A DNA stretch of 64,000 bases from positions 1-64,000 of the forward strand of contig NZ_JACIBK010000005.1 in NCBI RefSeq assembly GCF_014195325.1. Reading direction: 5' to 3'. Within the stretch, counting starts at the first letter, position 1; every line of letters begins with the position of its first letter. The stretch comes from Rhizobium sp. BK650 (GTDB taxonomy: Bacteria; Pseudomonadota; Alphaproteobacteria; Rhizobiales; Rhizobiaceae). Below the pieces are notes generated by a model, which was given only the letters and a program-made list of their open reading frames with translations, was not told the DNA's origin and ran no database searches. This document shows, one piece after another, positions 44,454 through 53,894 of the stretch. The position numbers and the translations under genes are program-made.

Positions 44454-44535
44454 AGCAAAGATTGGCGTCAATCCCGGTGATGCAAGGAATAGCAAGGCAC
44501 AACGGGAATAACGGAGACAGGATAAGGAGCCAGCA

Positions 44536-46251
44536 ATGATAGGCAGTATTCCAATATTGCGCGGCTTGACCGGTTTCGACAAGGGCTGGCTCCGCAGTGA
44601 TATTCCAGCGGGGCTCTCGATCGCCGCCGTCGGCCTGCCGAGCGCCATTGCCTATCCTGCCATTGCCGGTCTGCCGCCGGAGACCGGCATCTATGCCAGC
44701 ATCGTCGCCCCGATCGCCTATGCGATTTTCGGCCCTTCCCGGCTACTGATCGTCGGGCCCGACGCGGCGTCAATGTCGGTTCTGGCTGCCGCAATGGGCA
44801 CGATTATCGCCGCCGATCCACCAGCCGGCGGCGACCGGGTAGCCATTGCGGCAGCCCTCGCTCTTGGCGTCGGCATTTGCTACATCCTGGCCAAATTGCT
44901 GAAGCTTGGCGTTCTTGCGAGTTTTCTTTCTCGCCCCATCCTGGTCGGGTTCTTTGCCGGCGTGTCCCTCTCGATCCTTGTTGGACAGATTGGCCGCTTC
45001 ACGGGGGTGAAGATTGAATCGGACGGGTTGATTCATCCGCTCGTCGAATTCCTTGCCAAAAGCAGTCTGATCCACTGGCCTTCGCTCATTCTCGGGCTTG
45101 CGATGTTCGCGCTGCTATGGATCGTCCGTCTTTTCCCCTTCAGAATTCCCGGACCTATTCTGGTTGTCATTATCTCGGTCGCTCTGTCTGCGATTTTCGA
45201 CTTTCGAGGCCAAGGCATAGCCGTCGTCGGGGATATACCGCGCGGGCTTCCGAGCTTTTTCCTGCCTCCGCTTCACGAGATGCCTCTCGACAAGGTCGTC
45301 ACCGGTTCGGTTGCGATCTTTCTCGTCAGCTTTGGATCCGGCATTGTGGCGGCACGCAGTTTCGCCTCGCGGACAGGTGATGAAGTCGATGCAAATCAGG
45401 AGTTGCTCGGGCTTGGCGCGGCCAATGTAGCGCCCGGGCTTTTCGGTTCGTTTCCGGTCAGCGTGTCGGACTCCCGAACCGCCATAAATCTGTCGACGGG
45501 CGGTGTTTCGCAGGCTTCAGGACTGGTTTCCGCCCTCGCCCTGATCGCCGTGCTGGTTTTCCTCCACGGCGCGTTGCGCATCCTTCCCATTCCCGCACTT
45601 GCGGCAATCCTTACAATGGCTGCGGTCAGCCTGATCGATATCCCTGAGCTCAAGAAGATCTGGCGCATCAGCCGTATGGAATTCGTCTTCGCGCTGATCG
45701 CCATGTGGGGAGCGATCAGCTTCGGCGTCCTCAATGGCGTCGTTGTCGCGATCATCGCAACCTTCGTCTATCTCCTGCGGCAGACCATGTTTCCGCGCGA
45801 CGGCCTTCTTGGCCGCATCGAAGGGCGGCACGGTTTCTTCGATCTCAGGCGCTATCCGGAAGCCCGTCCCGTCCCGGGCGCGGCCGTCTTCGCGGTGCAG
45901 GGCAGCATCCTGTTCTACAACGCTGATTATGTCCGCACCCGACTGACGTCGGTCGTGAAGGGGCTCCCCTCCGGCACCAAGTGCCTGGTGCTCGATGCCA
46001 GCGCCATCACACAGATCGACAGCACCGGCGCGACTGCGCTCGAAGCCGTCGCGGAAATCCTCGTGAAGCGGAACATCGTGTTCGCCTTCGCCGATCTCAG
46101 CGACGAAAGCCGCGTCATTCTCGAACGGGCGGGGGTCATCACGATGGTCGGCGCCGACAATATTTTCAACGGCAGAGAAGAAGCCCTGCGGACACTGATC
46201 GGCGATATCGACCAGATCAGTAGTCCCACGCCGGCGAGCAGCGCACTTTGA
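44536..46251 (+). CDS. SulP-family anion transporter with STAS domain
   Basis: A 571-residue inner-membrane carrier with about 12-14 helices. It starts with the SulP core (DIPAGLSIAAVGLPSAIAYPAIAGLPPETGIYASI; only the ends, DIPAGLS and GLPPETGIYAS, matter) and has GPDAASMSVLAAAM. A C-terminal STAS domain (about 440-555, VLDASAITQIDSTGATAL) follows. SulP carriers move sulfate, bicarbonate or similar anions. It overlaps the PPK2 region upstream of the preferred ATG and is the first gene of a three-gene set. Confidence 0.94.
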   Translation: MIGSIPILRGLTGFDKGWLRSDIPAGLSIAAVGLPSAIAYPAIAGLPPETGIYASIVAPIAYAIFGPSRLLIVGPDAASMSVLAAAMGTIIAADPPAGGDRVAIAAALALGVGICYILAKLLKLGVLASFLSRPILVGFFAGVSLSILVGQIGRFTGVKIESDGLIHPLVEFLAKSSLIHWPSLILGLAMFALLWIVRLFPFRIPGPILVVIISVALSAIFDFRGQGIAVVGDIPRGLPSFFLPPLHEMPLDKVVTGSVAIFLVSFGSGIVAARSFASRTGDEVDANQELLGLGAANVAPGLFGSFPVSVSDSRTAINLSTGGVSQASGLVSALALIAVLVFLHGALRILPIPALAAILTMAAVSLIDIPELKKIWRISRMEFVFALIAMWGAISFGVLNGVVVAIIATFVYLLRQTMFPRDGLLGRIEGRHGFFDLRRYPEARPVPGAAVFAVQGSILFYNADYVRTRLTSVVKGLPSGTKCLVLDASAITQIDSTGATALEAVAEILVKRNIVFAFADLSDESRVILERAGVITMVGADNIFNGREEALRTLIGDIDQISSPTPASSAL

Positions 46252-46271
46252 TGATAGAAGGAGGGAGAGCC

Positions 46272-47111
46272 ATGGACGAGAATTACGAGCCGAAGCAGAT
46301 CGGCGGCGATGAGAGCCGCGGCAAGGACAAAAAGAAGAAGAAATCATTTGATTACGAGAAGGAGATCGGCCGGTTGCAGGTCGAGCTCGCATATTTGCAA
46401 GCCTGGGTGAAGAAGGCCGGCGCAAGAATCGTCATCGTCTTCGAGGGACGCGATGCTGCGGGAAAAGGCGGAATGATCAAGCGAATAACGGAAAAGGTCA
46501 GTCCGCGTGTCTTCCGCGTCGTGGCGCTGCCGGCACCGACGGAACGCGAGAAATCGCAGATCTACATGCAGCGTTATATCGCCCATCTGCCGGCCGCCGG
46601 CGAGGTCGTTATATTCGACCGCAGCTGGTACAATCGCGCCGGCGTCGATCGTGTCATGGGCTTCTGCAGCGATAAGAAGGCGCAGCGCTTTTTGGAGCTT
46701 GCGCCCCGCTTTGAAGCGGCCATCGTCGAGAGTGGCGTCATTCTGCTCAAATATTTCCTGACCGTCAGCGAGGAAGAACAGGAGCGGCGTTTCAGGCGTC
46801 GGATCGACGATCCAGTGCGACAGTGGAAGCTGAGCCCCATGGACGTCGAATCCTATCAGCGCTGGTGGGATTATACGCGTGCCTATGACGAGATGCTGCG
46901 GATGACTGACACTAACCATGCGCCATGGTGGATCGTGCCTTCGGACGACAAGAAACGCGCGCGGATCAACTGCATCTCGCATATCCTGCAATCCATTCCC
47001 TATGAACGGGTGAAGTTTGACGAACCCGATCTCGGGAAACGCCAGAAGCGTCCGTCCGGCTTCATGGAGGATCGCAGCATCCGCCATGTCGTGCCCGATA
47101 CGACACCTTAA
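46272..47111 (+). CDS. ppk2: Polyphosphate kinase 2 family protein
   Basis: A 279-residue kinase that moves phosphate between polyphosphate and nucleotides. The Walker A-type loop is EGRDAAGKGG (58-67), the lid region has ITEKVSPRVFRVVALPAPTE, and Walker B is VVIFDRSWYNRAGV; FRRRIDDPVRQWKLSPMD follows. The ATG at 46272 has GGAGGGAGA upstream; a longer start at 46248 is less likely. A Lys-rich N-terminus (KKKKK) may bind polyphosphate. It is in one operon with a SulP transporter. Confidence 0.94.
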   Translation: MDENYEPKQIGGDESRGKDKKKKKSFDYEKEIGRLQVELAYLQAWVKKAGARIVIVFEGRDAAGKGGMIKRITEKVSPRVFRVVALPAPTEREKSQIYMQRYIAHLPAAGEVVIFDRSWYNRAGVDRVMGFCSDKKAQRFLELAPRFEAAIVESGVILLKYFLTVSEEEQERRFRRRIDDPVRQWKLSPMDVESYQRWWDYTRAYDEMLRMTDTNHAPWWIVPSDDKKRARINCISHILQSIPYERVKFDEPDLGKRQKRPSGFMEDRSIRHVVPDTTP

Positions 47112-47128
47112 GCGCGGCTGGCCTGAAA

Positions 47129-48265
47129 GTGGCGGACGCAACGATGGACCAGACAGCCGATACGCCGGTGCGGAAGAGCGATGCGGGCCAGATTTCGATC
47201 GAGGCGAGGGTTAGCGATCTTGTCCGATTGGGCATTATCGGGCTTTTTGCCTATTGGACGATGGTTCTCATCGCGCCCTTCGCACTGATCGTCATCTGGT
47301 CGGCGATCCTTGCGGTGGCACTGTTTCCGATGTTTGAGGCACTCTCGCGGCTGATCGGAAACCGGCCGGTCATTGCATCCACCATCATCGTCATCGGTTG
47401 CCTCGTCCTGATCATCGCGCCGCTCGCCCTAGTCGCTGTCAATTTTGCCGATGGGCTACAGGCGCTGATAGTCACGTTACGCACGGGCAATTTCACGCTG
47501 CCTGCAGCACCCGCCGCCATCAAGGCATGGCCTGTCGTCGGCGAGCGCATCCATGACATCTGGAACCAGGTTGCCGATAATCTGGCGTCTACCATCATGA
47601 AGTTTCAGGCGCCCGTCCGTGAGGTCATGGGCGTCATTGTCGCAAAGCTCGCCTCGATCGGCGGCGGTGTGCTGAGCTTCGTTGTGTCAATCATACTGTC
47701 CGGCCTGTTTCTCACACAGGCCACGCGCCTGGCTGAAGCGATACAGGTGCTGGCAAGCCGCATTGCCGGCGACAGAGGCGTCGGCTTTGCTCGGCTGGCA
47801 GGAACGACTGTACGGAATGTTTCACGGGGCGTGATCGGCGTTGCCTTCCTGCAAACTCTGCTCTGCGGCTTGTGTTTTGCCTTCTTTGACATTCCCGCAC
47901 GCGGTGCACTGACCTTTGCCGTCTTCGTACTTTGCGTGATGCAGCTGGGGCCCGGACTTGTGCTTCTGCCGGTCGTCATTTGGGGATGGTTCTCCTGGTC
48001 ACCCATTGCTGCTTTTGTCTTCACCTGCCTTGCGGTGCCGATCGCCATCGTCGACAATATTCTGAAGCCAATCCTGATGGCGAGAGGTCTCTCGACCCCA
48101 ATGCTCGTCATCCTGATCGGGGTCATCGGCGGCACGCTCTCCCACGGGCTTCTCGGCCTGTTCCTAGGGCCGGTCGTCCTCAGCGTCTTCTATGAACTGC
48201 TGAGAGCCTGGGCATGGCCGTCGGTGGCTCCAGGTGAACCCGAACTGGGCCACCAGGCATCTTGA
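47129..48265 (+). CDS. AI-2E-family transporter
   Basis: A 378-residue membrane protein with about eight helices, of the family once linked to autoinducer-2 export (TqsA) and now also to Na+/H+ exchange. Typical parts are ARVSDLVRLGIIGLFAYW near the N-terminus and GVIGGTLSHGLLGLFLGPVVL near the C-terminus. The GTG at 47129 is given; the ATG at 47144 in the same frame is equally possible. It follows ppk2 by 17 bp. Its substrate here is unknown. Confidence 0.9.
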   Translation: MADATMDQTADTPVRKSDAGQISIEARVSDLVRLGIIGLFAYWTMVLIAPFALIVIWSAILAVALFPMFEALSRLIGNRPVIASTIIVIGCLVLIIAPLALVAVNFADGLQALIVTLRTGNFTLPAAPAAIKAWPVVGERIHDIWNQVADNLASTIMKFQAPVREVMGVIVAKLASIGGGVLSFVVSIILSGLFLTQATRLAEAIQVLASRIAGDRGVGFARLAGTTVRNVSRGVIGVAFLQTLLCGLCFAFFDIPARGALTFAVFVLCVMQLGPGLVLLPVVIWGWFSWSPIAAFVFTCLAVPIAIVDNILKPILMARGLSTPMLVILIGVIGGTLSHGLLGLFLGPVVLSVFYELLRAWAWPSVAPGEPELGHQAS

Positions 48266-48526
48266 TTGATGCTACGCTCGCAAGGCTGTTCCCTTAAGCG
48301 CCGATGTACCGAGCTTCTGGCAATAGTGGAACAATGATGCGGGACGTTGGATCAGATCAACGGAACCGAAGCAGAGCCGAAGCGATCCGATATTCACGCG
48401 GAGAGATCATAGAGTCTACGCGATACTACACCGATCATCCGTCCAAAGACGGTCGATTTCCCTCATAATTGAGGAAGAATGGCAGTCTAAGGCTGAATAA
48501 CCTCTCAAAGAAGCAGAGGAGATATC

Positions 48527-49450
48527 ATGTCCATCAAATTTGAGGCGCCCCAAGTTTCCGAATATGGTCCAGCTATCTCAAACCTCGGGGGACGAGCTTC
48601 GTTCGCAGGATCAAGAGTGGCACGTTGCGAGCCTGCACGCGGTGCGCGTCAAGAAGATGGCGGGCTAGAGATGGGCTTGGTCCAGCAACTCTACCAACGC
48701 ATGCCCGACGCAATTTTCCTCCTCAACGAGCGTCGCGGAATTTCAGCCTGCAACAGGGCTGCCGTGAGCTTGTTCGGTTACGAAGAAAGCGAATTGCTCG
48801 GTCATAAGCTAGACTTCGTCTGGTCTTCGACGCCAGGTGTTCACCTTAAGGGACGCTGGGCGGATCAGGGTTCCATGCGTGCCGGTATGGCCATCACGAA
48901 GAGCGGCGCTCAGTTTCCGGTCGCCCTGACCATCATCAGAGAACACGGCGAAACAGCAGCTTCGGCTGCGGCGATTGTCGAGGATTTTCGAGCCGGGCAT
49001 GAGGCATTGCAGCAGGTTCAGGAGCTCCAAGACGAGCTGGCCCGCCTTGTAGGAATGGTCGCGCTTGGAGAGGTGAAGGCAAGAGCCCCGGACATTCCCG
49101 AAAGACCGCTAAGGGACCAGACGCTGGTTGCAGCCGTCAACGGAGCAATGAGGCAGAGGCGGTACGCGGCCGATTTCGAGGGCGTTGCGGAGCGACTCCA
49201 TCAACTCACGGACCGTGAACGTCAGGTACTCTCCGGTGTTCTCGACGGCTTACAGAACAAGATGATCGCCTATCATCTCGGCATAAGCTGTCGCACTGTG
49301 GAGGTCCATCGGGCCAATGTGATGGCCAAGATGGGTGCGCGCAATCTTGCAGAGCTCATGCGCATGGCCATGACCACTGACGCGACAGTGCAGCCGCTTG
49401 AAACGAAAAAGAGTTTGCCGGTCGGCGGCTCGGCTATTTATATTCGATAA
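48527..49450 (+). CDS. PAS-LuxR transcriptional regulator
   Basis: A 307-residue regulator. A PAS domain (about 52-150; MPDAIFLLNERRGISACNRA and LFGYEESELLGHKLD) is followed by a coiled linker (EALQQVQELQDELARL) and a FixJ/LuxR HTH (about 226-282; LTDRERQVLSGVLDG, CRTVEVHRANVMAKM). There is no receiver domain, so the PAS domain is the likely sensor. A strong GAGGAGA site lies just before the ATG. It precedes paralog B of the TolB/TPR family by about 90 bp. Confidence 0.92.
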   Translation: MSIKFEAPQVSEYGPAISNLGGRASFAGSRVARCEPARGARQEDGGLEMGLVQQLYQRMPDAIFLLNERRGISACNRAAVSLFGYEESELLGHKLDFVWSSTPGVHLKGRWADQGSMRAGMAITKSGAQFPVALTIIREHGETAASAAAIVEDFRAGHEALQQVQELQDELARLVGMVALGEVKARAPDIPERPLRDQTLVAAVNGAMRQRRYAADFEGVAERLHQLTDRERQVLSGVLDGLQNKMIAYHLGISCRTVEVHRANVMAKMGARNLAELMRMAMTTDATVQPLETKKSLPVGGSAIYIR

Positions 49451-49541
49451 TTCCAAAGCAAATCTTGCAACCTCTAGCATATGGGATATCATACGTTAGA
49501 AATGGCTTAAATAATTGCGTGATCTTGGCGTAGGGGCGATC

Positions 49542-51302
49542 ATGAGAAGCGCAAAGGTCAATACTTTCAGCGCGCTTGTGCCATCAGCCGACGAGATCCG
49601 CCGGCAGGTCGAGCGAATTCTCACAAGCAAGGAATTCCACGCGCCCAATCGCGCGAGGAATTTCCTGTCTTTCGTCGTTAATGAGACGCTTGCAGGTCGG
49701 TCAGACTTCTTGAAGGCATTTACGATAGCAAATGTTGTTTTTGGCCGGGAAGCTTCATTCGACCCGCAAAACGATCCAGTTGTCCGGATCGAGGCCGGCC
49801 GTATACGAAAAGCGCTTGAGCGCTATTATCTCGTCGCGGGTCAGGAGGATGATGTCGTCATAACGGTGCCCAAAGGCGGATATGTCCCGCATTTTGAGTA
49901 TGCGCGGGATGTGCCGGCCTCGACGGAGCCCGTCAATACGTGGGATAACGCGCAGAATGCGGGGTACGGCGGCGGAGAGCATTCGCTTCGGGAAACGCAT
50001 CGTCCGAGGTCGCCGAGCCTTCTAGGGACCGCGCTTGCCATCGTGATCGCTCTTTTCCTTGCTTTCGCAACGCTCTTGTCCTTGCTTGATACACCGACCA
50101 CAGCATTGCCACCGCCGTCTAAGCCAGAGGTGATCATCGAATATTTTGCGGAAAACAAAGCCGCTGGCACGGGCTCAGACATCGCGCGTGGTCTCCGGGA
50201 CGACATTATCGGCCAGCTAACCCGGTTCGATGATATCGTCGTGGTCGCCGATCCGCTTCGTGGCGAGCACGCCGCTGCCGATTATGCATTGCAGGGCAAT
50301 GTCCAGCTTGACGGAAGCAAATTGCGGGTTGCGGCAAGGCTCGTACGCCGAATAGACGGAGCCGTCATCTGGGCCAATAATTTCGATGCCGATCTTCAGG
50401 CTCAAAACGCGCTTGCAATTCAAGGCAACGTCGCCCGGCAAGTCGCCGATGCGCTTGCACAGCCTTACGGCGCCATCTTCCAAACGGACATAGCTATGGT
50501 AGCGCGACCCGCACAGTCTGTTAACAAGGGTGACGATGCCTGTGCGCTCGCCTATTCCAGCTACCATCAGACCATGACTGCGCAAAGTCATGGCGCGGCC
50601 CGTGAATGTCTGCAGCAAGCAACTGAGCGTTTTCCTGATAACGCAGTGTTTTGGGCACTGCTATCGACGGTTTATGTCGATGAAATCAGGTTTCGCTACG
50701 CGCTCGGGATGTCATTGACGTCCCAAGCTCTCGCGCTGGCGAGCGCGGCGATGGAGCGAGCGGTATCGCTTGCGCCGAGCAATCCCCGCGTACTTCAGGC
50801 GCAGATGCTGGTGAGCTTCTACAGTGGAGATATCGACAAGGCCTTGAAGGCAGGCACCGCAGCCTATGCTGCGGACTCTGACAACGTGGAAATCGCAGGC
50901 GAATATGGCTTCCGATTGGCAATGTCCGGGAAATGGCAGTCGGGATGCGAGTTGTTGAAGACTGCGCTCAACAGGGGTGTGGGCACGAGAAGTTATTACG
51001 AGGTCGGCATGGCTTTGTGCGCGTTCATGAAAGGAGATATCCAGGAGGCTGAGCAGTGGTCACGGCGTTCCGATCTGGATAATCCCATGCATCGCCTGCT
51101 ATTCCTATCCATTCTCGGTGCAGCAGGAAAAACCGGAGAGGCCATTCTGCAAAAGGATTGGCTCGATAGTCATGCACCCGCTTTGATGGCCAATATCCGC
51201 CACGAACTCTCGCTCCGTCTGCAGCGGCCGGAGGACCAGGAGAGGTTTCTGAACGGGCTGCGCGCCTCGGGACTGGTCGTCGATCTCATATCGGCAAGAT
51301 GA
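49542..51302 (+). CDS. TolB-like/TPR signalling protein (paralog B)
   Basis: A 586-residue homologue of paralog A with the same layout. The N-domain has RARNFLSFVVNETLAGRSDFL, then FGREASFDPQNDP and VRIEAGRIRKALERYYL. A membrane helix is at about 160-182. The TolB-like region has DIARGLRDDIIGQL and ARLVRRIDGAVIWANNFDAD, and C-terminal TPR-like repeats run to LQRPEDQERFLNGLRASGL, which is close to the end of paralog A. The ATG at 49542 is preferred over a TTG nine codons upstream. It converges on paralog C with only 5 bp between the stops. Confidence 0.87.
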   Translation: MRSAKVNTFSALVPSADEIRRQVERILTSKEFHAPNRARNFLSFVVNETLAGRSDFLKAFTIANVVFGREASFDPQNDPVVRIEAGRIRKALERYYLVAGQEDDVVITVPKGGYVPHFEYARDVPASTEPVNTWDNAQNAGYGGGEHSLRETHRPRSPSLLGTALAIVIALFLAFATLLSLLDTPTTALPPPSKPEVIIEYFAENKAAGTGSDIARGLRDDIIGQLTRFDDIVVVADPLRGEHAAADYALQGNVQLDGSKLRVAARLVRRIDGAVIWANNFDADLQAQNALAIQGNVARQVADALAQPYGAIFQTDIAMVARPAQSVNKGDDACALAYSSYHQTMTAQSHGAARECLQQATERFPDNAVFWALLSTVYVDEIRFRYALGMSLTSQALALASAAMERAVSLAPSNPRVLQAQMLVSFYSGDIDKALKAGTAAYAADSDNVEIAGEYGFRLAMSGKWQSGCELLKTALNRGVGTRSYYEVGMALCAFMKGDIQEAEQWSRRSDLDNPMHRLLFLSILGAAGKTGEAILQKDWLDSHAPALMANIRHELSLRLQRPEDQERFLNGLRASGLVVDLISAR

Positions 51303-51307
51303 GACAG

Positions 51308-52258
51308 CTATGGATCGGCGCCCATGCCGTCCAGCCGGAGGCTGTTCGAAATCTCTACGGCGATTTGTGCAGCGATCTCATCCTCGATATCGAGAACAGT
51401 CTGGCCGTGCAGATCTCGATCATATTGATTTGCCCAAAGAACCGCGCCGTCGGCGTCATTTATCATGCGAACATGGAGATGAAGGATCATGCCTTCGACG
51501 AGGGCACTCCCCTGCAGGCTAAACATTGAGCCAGGCATCTCCGGGCCGGATCGGCCTCGGGCAAGCACGGTAAGGTTCCTCACCTTCATCAGCTTTGCAA
51601 TCAGCTGATCGGCAAGGCCCTTTGCGAAATCAGCTCCCTGGACAGTGCCGCCGAGAGCGACGAAGGGTTCAACAACAATCGCAATTTTGTTTTTCAATGT
51701 TGCTGCAGCGGGGGCAGGTAATGTTTTCGGTGGAGAGAGATAGGCTTCAAACGGACGGATGAGAGCGAGTACGGCCATTAAGCCAAGCAGAGCAGGAATG
51801 CCGACGGGCAGCAGGAGATCTCGATAGTTTACCGACCGCTCTCCATCATGGGACAGCCGCTTTCTCTCGCTGCTGCCCGGCTGGGCGGAATTATCTTCCC
51901 CAGGGGAGAAATGCGGCGCATACCCTCCTTTGGGAATCGTGATCCGGATCAGATCATCCTGTCCACAGACGAGATAATATCGTTCGAGCGCGCGACGAAT
52001 CCGCCCCGCTTCGATTCGGACGACTGGATCACTTTGAGCATCGAAGGAGGCATCGCGTCCAAAAACCGCTTGCGCAATCGTGTAGGCTTTGAGCTGCTCG
52101 CTGCGCCCTTCAAGGGTCTCTTGGACGATATATTGCAGGAAGCGACGTCCGCGCTCGGGGGCGAGGAATTCCGAGCTGGCGAGTATACGGTCAAGCTGTG
52201 CACGCACACCTGCATCGTCTCGAAATGCGCGGTAGTCTCCTCCCTCTTCCGATGCCAT
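51308..52258 (-). CDS. TolB-like signalling protein without TPR half (paralog C)
   Basis: A 316-residue homologue. The N-domain (RGRRFLQYIVQETLEGRSEQL, FGRDASFDAQSDPVVRIEAG, RALERYYLVCGQDD), one membrane helix and the TolB-like part (DFAKGLADQLIAKL, MINDADGAVLWANQYDRD) are present. The protein stops after EISNSLRLDGMGADP, where paralogs A and B continue with about 270 residues of TPR repeats. The ATG at 52258 has GGAGAT upstream. It is either a natural short form or a truncated copy; the intact frame favours a functional short form. Confidence 0.82.
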   Translation of the reverse strand: MASEEGGDYRAFRDDAGVRAQLDRILASSEFLAPERGRRFLQYIVQETLEGRSEQLKAYTIAQAVFGRDASFDAQSDPVVRIEAGRIRRALERYYLVCGQDDLIRITIPKGGYAPHFSPGEDNSAQPGSSERKRLSHDGERSVNYRDLLLPVGIPALLGLMAVLALIRPFEAYLSPPKTLPAPAAATLKNKIAIVVEPFVALGGTVQGADFAKGLADQLIAKLMKVRNLTVLARGRSGPEMPGSMFSLQGSALVEGMILHLHVRMINDADGAVLWANQYDRDLHGQTVLDIEDEIAAQIAVEISNSLRLDGMGADP

Positions 52259-52416
52259 CGAGATCTCCGGCGATACCTTCGGGTCGCTCTCACCAAGGGA
52301 AATAGCTTTATATACCCGCCCGTGGTCCCCGACTTCCGTAAAAATACGTACGGGGTATCTCGTATACCGAGGCAGGCAGCGATTGCTTATGCTGCTCCTG
52401 GATGGGGGCGACCTAA

Positions 52417-53061
52417 ATGCTTCAGAACCAAACGATCGTAAACCAGACGACAATTCGAGGCCCTGGCTACGGCAGCCCTGCCGGAATGGCCAAAGATCAA
52501 TCGATCCAGCTTAAGGCCGACGAGACGATATATAGCGAGGGCGAACACGCTCTTGCAATCTACCAGGTGGAAGCGGGGGCGGTACGGATCTACCGGCTCA
52601 CGGCAAGTGGGCAGCGATATATTCTGTCTTTCTGCGGCAAGGGCGAATGGTTCGGGCTTGAGACAGGCAATGTGCGAACCGATTTTGCAGAGGCCATCTG
52701 CGACACTTCTATCAGGCCCTTTCGCGCCAATCGGGACGCGATCGTCCCTATAGACCTTCTCAACATTGCCCTGACAAATCTTGCAAAGGCACAGCATAAG
52801 CAGCTCGTCATCACAGAGCAAAGCGCACTGAAACGCGTCGCAGCCTTTGTCAATGAAATGGCCGATCGTCACCCCGACGATTGTGAATTCGATATAATGA
52901 TGTCGCGCAGCGATATCGCCGATTATCTTGGGCTCACGGTTGAAACCGTCGCCCGCTGCTTTACGAAACTTCGCAGAAAACGCATCCTCTGTCTGGACGG
53001 TAAGCTGCAACGCCTCGTTCGCATTCTTGACCGCGATGCACTCATAGCAATGACGATCTAG
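52417..53061 (+). CDS. Crp/Fnr-family transcriptional regulator
   Basis: A 214-residue regulator with an N-terminal cNMP-type beta roll (about 28-115; ETIYSEGEHALAIYQVEAGAVRIYR only in part) and a C-terminal winged helix (about 160-205; MSRSDIADYLGLTVETVARCFTKLRRKRI). The recognition helix reads ETVARC where FixK/Fnr proteins have ETVSRT, so specificity may differ. The N-terminal Cys cluster of Fnr is absent. It is divergent from paralog C. Confidence 0.92.
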   Translation: MLQNQTIVNQTTIRGPGYGSPAGMAKDQSIQLKADETIYSEGEHALAIYQVEAGAVRIYRLTASGQRYILSFCGKGEWFGLETGNVRTDFAEAICDTSIRPFRANRDAIVPIDLLNIALTNLAKAQHKQLVITEQSALKRVAAFVNEMADRHPDDCEFDIMMSRSDIADYLGLTVETVARCFTKLRRKRILCLDGKLQRLVRILDRDALIAMTI

Positions 53062-53097
53062 CGGCTGAATTGATCTTGGAAAAGGAGAGATCGAGCA

Positions 53098-53445
53098 ATG
53101 ACGTATGTGTCCAGTCGCATATCAGACGGATTGACCAGAACGCTCCTTGCAAGCTTGGTCTCGCTAGCAGGGTTTCCACTCACTACCCTCCAGGCGCAAG
53201 ACGATCCGTTCGATCAATTTCCATTGCTCATCCAGTGCAAATACAAAGAAACCTATCACGCCTTTTACATATCGCGTATCTCTCCGGATGGTGTCGCGAC
53301 CTATGTGGCATCTGAAAGGATGGCCGGGACAATCACCTTGGACGGCCACGCGAAGGCGACCGGTGGTGCGGAGGGTGGTAGCTGTGTCGGCAAGACCCTG
53401 GATGAACTTCGCGCATCTCACCAAGCGTTTGACTTAAAACGTTAG
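53098..53445 (+). CDS. Small exported hypothetical protein
   Basis: A 115-residue protein with a signal peptide (about residues 12-33, ending TTLQA). The mature part has two cysteines (QCKYK and SCVGK), likely a disulfide, and a GTITLDGHAKATGGAEGG stretch. There is no known family. AAGGAGAGA lies upstream of the ATG. It follows the Crp/Fnr gene by 36 bp and may be in its transcript. Confidence 0.7.
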   Translation: MTYVSSRISDGLTRTLLASLVSLAGFPLTTLQAQDDPFDQFPLLIQCKYKETYHAFYISRISPDGVATYVASERMAGTITLDGHAKATGGAEGGSCVGKTLDELRASHQAFDLKR

Positions 53446-53894
53446 CCTTTCGTCTCCACATGAAGTTCGCTGTCGACCTTGGGCGTCGAAGGCGGCAGCG
53501 TGATCCGGAAGAGTGGCCGAGCGCCCGCCCGTCGATCGTCGCTGCGTCATCGGACTCTACAGGTGTGCCCTGAAATAGCCGCCGCAAGAAGAGACTATGC
53601 CGTTCAAATATGAACGATCGTCTTTTCGTGCGGCTTTCCCGACCAGGCTCTGTGCTCAATCGCGCCCAAACCCCGTTAGTCGACGCAAAGGTCGCAGCCC
53701 CTTCGCGACACCGCTGGCTGCGCGCATGTTCCGGAACGACCCAATCCCTCCTATCGTTTCCTATTTGAACTTCCAATATTCTCTAATGGATGGTAATGGG
53801 ATGATCGCGGCTTTATCAATCGTCATGGCAGCCATTCGGAACCACACCCCGAAATGTCGGGTATCAGACAAAGCCAATATCGGGAGGTGCGGAA
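53446..53894. other. Regulatory gap before the enolase-superfamily gene
   Basis: No gene is supported in this 449-bp region. It contains the 17-bp word shared with the IclR promoter (53755-53771), and GGGAGGTG directly before the next start. Confidence 0.5.
53755..53771 (+). promoter_or_regulatory. 17-bp word shared with the IclR promoter
   Basis: CGTTTCCTATTTGAACT is identical to 60511-60527, where it leads into a TGAACT-N6-AGTTCA palindrome. Here only the left half-site is conserved. It lies about 125 bp before the dehydratase/racemase gene. Confidence 0.65.

Noticed and set aside
43944..44648. 234-codon minus-strand frame
   Set aside because: Antisense to the fusion remnant and the SulP start; no motifs and unusual His/Arg content.
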